A stretch of DNA of 7,295 nt from Oligoflexaceae bacterium (GTDB taxonomy: Bacteria; Bdellovibrionota_B; Oligoflexia; Oligoflexales; Oligoflexaceae): contig CANJJY010000232.1 of the NCBI GenBank assembly GCA_947474445.1, forward strand, positions 1 to 7,295. Reading direction: 5' to 3'. The translations under genes and the position numbers were made by a program. Shown one piece after another: positions 1 through 5,500 of the stretch. Each line of letters opens with the position of its first letter. Within the stretch, counting starts at the first letter, position 1. A model generated the notes under the pieces. That model ran no database searches. It was not told where the DNA came from and saw only the letters and a list, made by a program, of their open reading frames with translations.

Positions 1-415
1 AGAACTGACCCAAAAGCTTCTTCTTGCCTGCCAAGCCTTTCGTGTTTTTCTTTGAAACCTTTAGATAGTCATCTGTGAATCCAATGATGCCGTATCCCAA
101 GGTAATGAGACAGACGAGCCAAAGATGTGGATTGAGCCAATCCATCCAGAGCAATGCCGGAACCAAGGTCGCGAAGAGAATCAAGCCGCCTCCCATCGTA
201 GGCGTACCTGCTTTAGAGAAGTGTGATTTTGGTCCATCATTCCGGACTTGCTGGCCAATTTGCTTGTTTTTGAGTTTTCTTATAAACCAGGGTGAAAAAA
301 TAAGACTGATGAAAAGTGCGCTTAAAAGTGCGGCCATCGTCCTAAACGTGATGTAGCGCACAACGTTGAATGCTGAGAAGGTATCGGCCAAGTTATGGAA
401 AATATGGTAAAGCAA
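1..415 (-). CDS. mraY: MraY, phospho-MurNAc-pentapeptide transferase (N-terminal part, cut by window edge)
   Basis: This integral membrane enzyme transfers phospho-MurNAc-pentapeptide from UDP to undecaprenyl phosphate, making lipid I at the inner face of the cytoplasmic membrane. I translated the reverse complement by hand; 138 codons are visible and the C-terminal half or more lies left of the window. Recognisable family blocks are FSAFNVVRYITFRT (about residues 13-26), VRNDGPKSHFSKAGTPTMGG (57-76) and GFTDDYLKV (112-120). The Asp pair at 115-116 matches the catalytic DD of the family, at the same numbering as the E. coli protein. Hydrophobic stretches at about 27-42, 76-90 and 97-113 fit the first membrane helices. 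The start is TTG at 413-415: no ATG or GTG lies between it and the murF stop, and the N-terminus starting there (MLYHIFHNL) resembles other MraY proteins. AGGA lies 11 nt upstream, overlapping the murF stop. It follows murF by 13 nt, so it is probably in the same transcript. Identity is very secure; the start is fairly secure. Confidence 0.94.
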   Translation of the reverse strand, partial: MLYHIFHNLADTFSAFNVVRYITFRTMAALLSALFISLIFSPWFIRKLKNKQIGQQVRNDGPKSHFSKAGTPTMGGGLILFATLVPALLWMDWLNPHLWLVCLITLGYGIIGFTDDYLKVSKKNTKGLAGKKKLLGQF

Positions 416-428
416 AGGCTTTGAATTC

Positions 429-1805
429 CTATTTGGAGAGGAAACTATCAATTATTTTACTTAATCTTAGACTATTAGACGCTTTAACGTAAAGTAATTG
501 AGCTTTATCGCAAATTTCTTGCAGGTGGGGCAAGACTTGAGAAACTTCGTCGTAGGATGCTAGTTGGTTCGGTTTCATGCCCGATTTCAATGCACTGTCC
601 GCAATCCAACGTCCCATCGAACCCACAGTAATAAGTCTTAAGGGGTGGATCTGCTCGGCACAATACTGCCCGATCGCACGATGGGCTTCTTCCGCCGTAT
701 CACCGAGTTCTTTCATATCGCCCAAAATTAGGACTTTCTGATAATCCCTGTATGCGCTTTCAACAGTTTGAAGTCCTGCCCGCATGCTTTGGGGATTGGC
801 ATTATAGGCGTCATCAATCAAGACCATGTTTGGTAAAGCATGAACTTTAAATCGCCCTTTGACGCCACTAAAAGCTTGTAGTCCGGTCAAACACGCATCG
901 AGCGACAGTCCTAGCGATTGTCCTATGGCAATGACCGTGGCAACATTTGTCGCGTAACTTTCATGAAAATAGGGCAAATCTAGACGGGAGGTCTTACCTA
1001 AAATTGAAAGTTCAAGGAGCAAATGTCCATGGGGAGAAACAGCCGTCGATAGAATACGAACGTCAGCAGCTGAGTGAGTTCCAAAAGTCGTTAAGATTTT
1101 GCCCGGTAGAGCGCGCATGGCCTTGTGAATCCGCTCGTCATCTCGAAAATATACGCAGTGGTTTGCCTGAGCGATTTCCATTTTTGTTTCAAGGATCTTT
1201 TCGGCACTTCCAAACTCACCAATATGAGCCGTGCCTACATTAAGCAAAACGCCAACATCTTGCTGAACCATCTGACCCAGAAACGCGATATCCCCTTTAT
1301 GTCGAGCGCCCATTTCGATAACTGCAAATTGATGTTGTTCTTGTATTTGACAGAGAGTCAATGGCACACCGAGCTCGTTATTGAGGCTGCCCTCAGTTTT
1401 AAGTGCCGGCCCTACCGCTTCCAACATAAAGAACAGCAATTCCTTCACGCTCGTCTTTCCCGAGGAGCCGGTGATGCCTACCACGCGACAGGAGGGATGC
1501 CTACTGCGCCACCATCGACCAAGGGCTTGGAGAGCCAATGTTGTGTTATCGACCTCAATACCGAAACGTCGTAGGTCGAGAGATATTCTTTCGGCTTGTT
1601 GCGTAGCAAAAAAGAAACCAGCGGCACCTTTTTGAATGACTTCATCAATAAAGGAATGGCCATCAAAATTTTCGCCGATAATGGGAACAAACCATTGCCC
1701 AGCGGAGATTTTCCGCGAATCGGTTTGAATCAGGCGGGGAAGATCGTCAGGCACATCTAGTCGTCCTGTTCGCCAACCCATTGATCGCATGAAGTCCTTT
1801 ATCAT
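429..1805 (-). CDS. murF: MurF, UDP-MurNAc-tripeptide D-alanyl-D-alanine ligase
   Basis: This cytoplasmic ATP-dependent Mur ligase adds D-Ala-D-Ala to UDP-MurNAc-tripeptide, giving the pentapeptide used by MraY, the next gene. The three-domain Mur layout is visible (numbering from the TTG at 1817). An N-terminal UDP-binding part carries QTDSRK at 31-36. The central ATPase has the P-loop GITGSSGKTS at 114-123, NNELGVPLTL at 146-155 and VIEMGA at 166-171. The C-terminal domain begins near GRFK at 321-324 and carries DDAYNANPQSM at 335-345, typical of MurF rather than MurC, D or E. Length (458 residues) is normal for MurF. The longest open frame begins at a TTG (1815-1817), but I prefer the ATG at 1803-1805: GGGGA sits 5 nt before it, no ribosome site precedes the TTG, and the distance to the TDSRK motif then fits the family. 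A further ATG at codon 10 cannot be excluded. It lies directly after ftsI, where murE would normally intervene. Confidence 0.95.
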   Translation of the reverse strand: MIKDFMRSMGWRTGRLDVPDDLPRLIQTDSRKISAGQWFVPIIGENFDGHSFIDEVIQKGAAGFFFATQQAERISLDLRRFGIEVDNTTLALQALGRWWRSRHPSCRVVGITGSSGKTSVKELLFFMLEAVGPALKTEGSLNNELGVPLTLCQIQEQHQFAVIEMGARHKGDIAFLGQMVQQDVGVLLNVGTAHIGEFGSAEKILETKMEIAQANHCVYFRDDERIHKAMRALPGKILTTFGTHSAADVRILSTAVSPHGHLLLELSILGKTSRLDLPYFHESYATNVATVIAIGQSLGLSLDACLTGLQAFSGVKGRFKVHALPNMVLIDDAYNANPQSMRAGLQTVESAYRDYQKVLILGDMKELGDTAEEAHRAIGQYCAEQIHPLRLITVGSMGRWIADSALKSGMKPNQLASYDEVSQVLPHLQEICDKAQLLYVKASNSLRLSKIIDSFLSK

Positions 1806-1870
1806 GTTTTTCCCCAACTAGCTGTTTCGGCGCTTTTCCACTCTGCCTTGTGGAGTCTGGGTACCCTTGT

Positions 1871-3703
1871 TCAGTCTGATGATGTTTTTAAATGATCGCT
1901 CGTGTTCTTAGCAAGGACGTCTTTCTCAGGAGCTTTATCTGGAGCGACGTTGAGATAGCGGAGGCTTTCCTCTGCGATTTCTTTAAATACCGGCGCTGCC
2001 CAAGTTCCGCCATAATATGGTTTGTTGCCGGGTTCGTCGATGACGACGTAGACGACCAGATGGGGGTCAATGAAAGGAGCAAAGCCTATGAAACTTGCAA
2101 TACGAAGTTGTTTCCCATAGGTCTTGGTCACCGGGTCTACCTTTTGGCTGGTTCCTGTTTTTCCGGCACTGGTGTACTGCGATAGCAAGGCGTTTTTACC
2201 TGTGCCCTCTTCGACAACCTTTTTTAGGACTTGTCTGAGCTGCTGGGCGGTCTCAGGACGCAGGACCCGGCGAATCAGTTCGGATCCATGGTTCTCAAGC
2301 ATTCCACCTTCCGCCGATTCAATATGATCGATCAGGTAAGGTCGCATGAGGTTTCCGCCGTTGGCGATCGCTCCGAAAGCTTGGACTAGTTCTAGTCCCG
2401 TCGCTACCATTCCTTGGCCAAAGGCCACGGTAGCAAAAGTCACCGAATCCCATTTGCGCCAGTCGGTGAGTCGACCAAACATTTGTCCGGGAAACCCGAT
2501 CTGCTGTTCCCTTTGCGTAAAGCCAAAATCCACCAGTGCATTCGATAGTTTTTCGGGTCCCAAACGCTTGGCTATCCGCAAGGTTCCGATGTTGCTCGAT
2601 TCGACAATGATTTCCTCGGTCGTTAGGGATGCGGCGCCATGGGAATCATGGATGACGGTATTTTTCCAGCCTTCCTCTCGATAGCTTCCGTTGTAAGTGT
2701 TATGAACTTCATCGAGAGTGGTAAGACCCTCTTCAAGGGCACGGCCAATGATCAGCGGCTTGACCACCGAACCCGGTTCGAAAATATCGGTTAGAGCGCG
2801 GTTGCGAAGATTTTCCGGTTGCATGCGGGCAAATCCTCCTACTGCCGTAGAAGGAGCATTCGCGATCGCCAGAATTCGCCCCGTATGTGGTTCAGAAACT
2901 ATGGCGAATCCGCCTTTGGCATTGGCTTTTTCAATACCTTTGACCAAGGCTTTCTGAGCAATATTTTGAATAGCACTGTCGAGCGTCAGGACTATGTTTT
3001 TCCCTGTTTTTTCGGGTAAAGCTAACAGAGAATCGCTGTAAATCGATTCGCCGCGAGCGTCCCGGTTGTTGCGAGTGCTCAAGACTTCGCCTTGCAAGAA
3101 GTGATCATAGCCGAGCTCGATACCGAGAAGACCATGGTTATCTACGCCGACATAGCCGATTAGATGAGCGAGATCCATTCCGCTCGGATAAAACCTTGCC
3201 GGTTCGGTGATCTCGTAGAGTCCTTTTATATTGAGAGCCGATACCTTTTGAGCTGGAGCCAGCTCGATTTTGCGGACGACCCAGGCAAAGTAATTGCTGC
3301 GTTTTGATATCTGCCGGATTTTCGCTGGGCTCATGGCGAGTATCGAGCTGAGTTGCTTAATTTCCTGCGCAGTAGGGGAAAAAATCCGAGGATTGACGTA
3401 AAAAGATGGCCGTCTAATGCTTATCGCCAGAGGCTCCCCACGACGATCATAAATGTTACCTCGGTAGGGAGATAAGTCGATTTTTTGCTGATACTGGCGC
3501 CGCGCTAAATTTTCGAGGATATCGGCTGAAGGCGAAAAAACGTGGATGGCTATCGCTCGGATGGAGATGATGCCGAACACAATCAAAAGGCTAAGGCTAA
3601 GCCATCGATGGCGAGCCTCCTGAAAGGAATCGACCGCTTGACTGGCTTTCACCCTGCGGCGCATTTTTTTCAAGAACTGCGTGTAACTTAGTGCGAAACC
3701 CAT
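1871..3703 (-). CDS. ftsI: FtsI (PBP3), septal peptidoglycan D,D-transpeptidase
   Basis: This class B penicillin-binding protein cross-links peptidoglycan at the division septum, working with FtsW and the FtsQLB complex. It has 610 residues, slightly longer than E. coli FtsI. A basic cytoplasmic N-terminus (MRRRVK, 14-19) precedes one membrane helix at about 34-56. The non-catalytic pedestal domain includes RGNIYDRRGEPLA (81-93). The transpeptidase domain contains all three active-site motifs: SVVK at 312-315 (nucleophile Ser312, within FEPGSVVKP), SSN at 369-371 and KTG at 515-517. GTWAAPVF at 566-573 is also typical. There are no PASTA repeats, so it is FtsI-like rather than Spo-type or Gram-positive. 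A polar, charged tail of about 25 residues follows the catalytic domain. The ATG at 3701-3703 overlaps the 3' end of ftsL by 16 bp. The only purine-rich site, AGGG, touches the start codon, so translation is probably coupled to ftsL. Identity is secure. Confidence 0.96.
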   Translation of the reverse strand: MGFALSYTQFLKKMRRRVKASQAVDSFQEARHRWLSLSLLIVFGIISIRAIAIHVFSPSADILENLARRQYQQKIDLSPYRGNIYDRRGEPLAISIRRPSFYVNPRIFSPTAQEIKQLSSILAMSPAKIRQISKRSNYFAWVVRKIELAPAQKVSALNIKGLYEITEPARFYPSGMDLAHLIGYVGVDNHGLLGIELGYDHFLQGEVLSTRNNRDARGESIYSDSLLALPEKTGKNIVLTLDSAIQNIAQKALVKGIEKANAKGGFAIVSEPHTGRILAIANAPSTAVGGFARMQPENLRNRALTDIFEPGSVVKPLIIGRALEEGLTTLDEVHNTYNGSYREEGWKNTVIHDSHGAASLTTEEIIVESSNIGTLRIAKRLGPEKLSNALVDFGFTQREQQIGFPGQMFGRLTDWRKWDSVTFATVAFGQGMVATGLELVQAFGAIANGGNLMRPYLIDHIESAEGGMLENHGSELIRRVLRPETAQQLRQVLKKVVEEGTGKNALLSQYTSAGKTGTSQKVDPVTKTYGKQLRIASFIGFAPFIDPHLVVYVVIDEPGNKPYYGGTWAAPVFKEIAEESLRYLNVAPDKAPEKDVLAKNTSDHLKTSSD

Positions 3704-3960
3704 CCCTGTGCCGCCATCGAAGATTCGTGGACAGCCGCCGCATCCATGAGCGACTGTTTGGTGGTAAGTTTAGCTAATTCCATGGTGAGACTGCTTTGTT
3801 GTTCGAGAAGCTCGGCTTCCTGCTGTTTTTTTTGACCAATTTTATAGCCAATTAGTGTTGTTTGAATTTTAATGTAGGCCTTAAGCGAGGCCAAAAAAAA
3901 GATGGAAACGAGAATGGCCAGTGGCATTTTGGTCCAAAAGCGATGAAAGGCTATTTTCAA
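3688..3960 (-). CDS. ftsL: FtsL, cell division protein (short bitopic membrane protein)
   Basis: This 90-residue protein has the FtsL architecture: a short basic cytoplasmic N-terminus (1-12), one membrane helix at about 13-31, and a charged, heptad-like segment at about 38-70 rich in Gln, Glu, Lys and Leu that fits a periplasmic coiled coil. FtsL pairs with FtsB and, with FtsQ, recruits and activates FtsI/FtsW at the septum. FtsL sequences diverge strongly, so the call rests on topology, size and position between rsmH and ftsI, where ftsL is nearly always found. The start is TTG at 3958-3960, supported by GAGGGAG 8 nt upstream. It lies 3 nt beyond the rsmH stop and in the same reading frame. 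The first ATG (codon 12) would cut into the N-terminus just before the helix and has no good ribosome site. The gene overlaps ftsI by 16 bp. Confidence 0.85.
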   Translation of the reverse strand: MKIAFHRFWTKMPLAILVSIFFLASLKAYIKIQTTLIGYKIGQKKQQEAELLEQQSSLTMELAKLTTKQSLMDAAAVHESSMAAQGWVSH

Positions 3961-3963
3961 TGT

Positions 3964-4938
3964 CTAAACTCCCTCGTCTAAACGTTCAATTACTCTAAGC
4001 TTAGCGCTTCTACTGCGAGGATTAAGGCTCAGCTCTTCCTCTGAAGGGACCAAGGGAAAAGGTTTAATTATACAAAATTGCCTTTCTTCCAGTCGAGCGA
4101 GCTGGCGAGCTGTAACAGGAAGATGTCGATCAATTAAGGCTCGCTTACCTTCAGAAAGCTCTCTAAACCCAAGTTTAACCAAGCGATCTTCTAAAGAGTG
4201 AAAGCTGATAATTGCCACGCGACCTCCCGGTCTAACAACTTCGGGCAAAGTTTGAAGCAAAAGAGAAAGTTCATCAAGCTCGGCATTTACGGCGATCCGA
4301 AGGGCTTGAAAAACTTTGGTTGCTGGGTGCTTGCGGCTTCTTTCCTTGTAACGAACTGTTGCTGCCACGAGATCGGCCAATTCAAGCGTCCGCGTTACGG
4401 GCTTGATACTTCTTTGCTTCAAGATGGCTCTAACAATCGGTTTTGCCTGGGGATCTTCTCCATACTCGCGAAAGATGCGCAATAGCTCGGCCTCAGTTCC
4501 AAAATTTACCAAGTCGGCCGCACTGATTTTTTGCGACTGATCCATCCGCATATCGAGAGGCCCGTCTTTAGAAAATGAAAAACCTCTTTCACCTTCATCC
4601 AGCTGGGGCGACGAGACTCCAATATCGGCGCAAACCGCATTAATTTTCCCCAGAAGTTGTCTTGATTCCAAATTGTCGCGCAAACTTGAAAATTTGCCGT
4701 GAATTATTTCGATTCGGCCTTCGGCCAACTCAGTATGAAAGCGCTCGTTCAGAACCTTTATAGCCGTGATATCCCGATCGAAAGCTAATACTTTACCGCT
4801 CTTGCCAATCAATTTTAGGATTTCGGCGGTGTGGCCTCCTCCTCCCGCGGTGCAGTCGACTACGAGGGATCCCTCGGTCAGGATCATGGCAGCGACGAGT
4901 TCGTTGCGGAGGACGCTAATATGTTCGAATTTGCTCAT
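3964..4938 (-). CDS. rsmH: RsmH (MraW), 16S rRNA (cytosine-1402-N4)-methyltransferase
   Basis: This SAM-dependent methyltransferase modifies N4 of C1402 in the decoding centre of 16S rRNA and is a standard first or second gene of dcw clusters. The 324-residue length is normal. Family blocks in order are HISVLRNE (6-13), the SAM-binding loop DCTAGGGGHT (28-37), acidic FDRD (53-56), DIGVSSPQLDEGERGFS (105-121), GPLDMRMD (126-133), HPATKVFQALRIAVN (204-218) and SFHSLEDR (245-252). The two insert-domain and rRNA-facing motifs are intact, so it looks functional. The ATG at 4936-4938 has GGAG 9 nt upstream. It is the first gene of the leftward operon here, because no mraZ lies upstream, so the operon promoter should lie in 4939-5300. 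Its stop is followed after one codon by the ftsL TTG in the same frame. Confidence 0.97.
   Translation of the reverse strand: MSKFEHISVLRNELVAAMILTEGSLVVDCTAGGGGHTAEILKLIGKSGKVLAFDRDITAIKVLNERFHTELAEGRIEIIHGKFSSLRDNLESRQLLGKINAVCADIGVSSPQLDEGERGFSFSKDGPLDMRMDQSQKISAADLVNFGTEAELLRIFREYGEDPQAKPIVRAILKQRSIKPVTRTLELADLVAATVRYKERSRKHPATKVFQALRIAVNAELDELSLLLQTLPEVVRPGGRVAIISFHSLEDRLVKLGFRELSEGKRALIDRHLPVTARQLARLEERQFCIIKPFPLVPSEEELSLNPRSRSAKLRVIERLDEGV
3969..3975 (-). promoter_or_regulatory. Ribosome binding site deciding the ftsL TTG start
   Basis: On the minus strand GAGGGAG lies within the last codons of rsmH, 8 nt before the TTG at 3958-3960. This purine-rich site is a good anti-Shine-Dalgarno match and supports TTG as the ftsL start over the later ATG at codon 12. 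Its placement inside rsmH implies that ftsL translation depends on, or restarts from, ribosomes finishing rsmH. Confidence 0.6.
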
Positions 4939-5111
4939 TTAGTCACTCTCCAGACGTTGACTCTAGCTTAGGTCCGAGTCCAGCTCGCAGACGGGGTGTT
5001 GAATAGGATGAGGTATAGCTGGATCAGACGCGACTAGGAGCTTTGTCATAATGCAGAGGCGTTAACTGAGCAATCAAAAACCGCTCGCAACTAAGTCTCT
5101 AAGATCTAGTA

Positions 5112-5182
5112 ATAGCTTAGCTGCAGCTATAAAGGTGGTCAATCCACTAAACGGCGTGGATTGGATGGACTGAGGAGTCATC
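5112..5182. repeat. Cluster of three inverted repeats / potential RNA hairpins
   Basis: Three structures follow each other. First, ATAGCT (5112-5117) pairs with AGCTAT (5125-5130) and overlaps a perfect 12-bp palindrome, TAGCTGCAGCTA (5118-5129). Second, CAATCCAC (5140-5147) pairs with GTGGATTG (5156-5163), an 8-bp perfect stem with an 8-nt loop. Third, GAT-G-GACT (5164-5171, one bulged G) pairs with AGTCATC (5176-5182) around a GAGG loop. None is followed by a T-run, so they do not look like intrinsic terminators. They could be operator sites or a structured leader or small RNA. The repeats are seen directly; function is unknown. Confidence 0.5.
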
Positions 5183-5257
5183 GAATCAATGTCGATCCTT
5201 GCGTGCCTACTCCGTTTGCATGATCACAGAGGAGATGAATAGGCGAGTCTTCGCTCT

Positions 5258-5288
5258 ATTTGCCTTGGCAAATTGGAGTATATACTCC
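5258..5288. promoter_or_regulatory. Two adjacent palindromes, operator-like, overlapping a possible promoter
   Basis: ATTTGCC (5258-5264) and GGCAAAT (5267-5273) form a 7+2+7 inverted repeat. One base later comes GGAGTATATACTCC (5275-5288), a perfect 14-bp palindrome. The second contains TATACT (5281-5286), five of six matches to a sigma-70 -10 box. It lies 16 bp after TTTGCC (5259-5264), a poor -35. If this is a promoter, a dimeric regulator bound to either palindrome would cover a core element. The symmetry is certain; the regulatory role is inferred from form and from location between divergent genes. Confidence 0.4.
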
Positions 5289-5346
5289 TCACACTTATGC
5301 AAGAGAAGGCAAGAATTCTGGATGCGTACAAGGAAAAGCCTGCTTC

Positions 5347-5375
5347 TTGTTGCGACAGGGCTTTGGAGTTTTAAT
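5347..5375 (+). promoter_or_regulatory. Possible sigma-70-type promoter for the LysM gene
   Basis: TTGTTG (5347-5352) and TTTAAT (5370-5375) are separated by 17 bp. The -10 matches five of six consensus bases, while the -35 matches only TTG. It would give a leader of about 115 nt before the GTG at 5497, containing the mini-ORF at 5450-5500. This is the best-spaced candidate I found close to the gene, but such matches arise by chance in AT-rich sequence. Confidence 0.25.
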
Positions 5376-5449
5376 GACTAAAGGATCATCGTGTTTCGAC
5401 CGAGATAAAAGATGGTCCGATTAACTTTTAACGAGGAGGTTTTAGTTCA

Positions 5450-5500
5450 GTGTTACTAAGCATGGTCTTTAATTTCAGAAACAAGGAGGTTTTTTCGTGA
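5450..5500 (+). CDS. Possible 16-codon upstream ORF overlapping the LysM gene start
   Basis: A GTG at 5450-5452 follows a strong Shine-Dalgarno box, GAGGAGG (5433-5439), by 10 nt. The frame runs 16 codons (MLLSMVFNFRNKEVFS) and stops at TGA 5498-5500, which overlaps the GTG start (5497-5499) of the next gene in the arrangement GTGA. The ribosome site of the downstream gene lies inside this mini-ORF. Such overlap is typical of translational coupling, so it could be a leader peptide controlling the LysM protein. It encodes nothing recognisable. The alternative is that the first box is simply a duplicated or decoy ribosome site and no peptide is made. Confidence 0.3.
   Translation: MLLSMVFNFRNKEVFS
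5483..5489 (+). promoter_or_regulatory. Strong ribosome binding site of the LysM lipoprotein gene
   Basis: AAGGAGG lies 7 nt before the GTG at 5497-5499. It is a near-perfect anti-Shine-Dalgarno match and decides the GTG start. It is much stronger than the ribosome sites of most neighbouring dcw genes, suggesting a well-translated envelope protein. A second copy with nearly the same surroundings (AAC, one base, AGGAGGTTTT) lies 50 bp upstream. Confidence 0.75.

Larger units (their letters stand above)
4939..5449. other. Divergent intergenic region between rsmH and the LysM gene, no mraZ
   Basis: No convincing gene is present. The longest open frame, on the plus strand at 5199-5381 (60 codons, starting at TTG or at ATG 5220), has no ribosome site at a usable distance and no recognisable domain. 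No minus-strand frame long enough for mraZ (about 140-150 codons) exists between rsmH and this point, and I see no MraZ-like remnant. The region must hold the leftward dcw promoter and the rightward promoter of the LysM gene. A weak leftward candidate is TTGATT, 18 bp, CATTAT (about 5079 down to 5050), which I would not rely on. The notable content is a series of inverted repeats (5112-5182 and 5258-5288), listed separately. Confidence 0.7.

Noticed and set aside
75..356. Plus-strand open frame of 93 codons
   Set aside because: It is antisense to mraY, whose minus-strand translation carries clear family motifs; the plus frame has no recognisable domain.
5169..5188. CTGAGGA followed by GAA, resembling a hammerhead ribozyme core
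   Set aside because: The intervening bases could form only a single pair for stem II, stem I does not close, and no correct cleavage-site context follows. The same bases are better explained by the GACT-GAGG-AGTC hairpin.
5199..5381. Plus-strand open frame of 60 codons in the intergenic region
   Set aside because: It starts at TTG, or at an ATG (5220) without a ribosome site. The AGGAG before the ATG at 5235 abuts the start codon. The product has no recognisable features, and the frame spans the palindromes, so non-coding is more likely.
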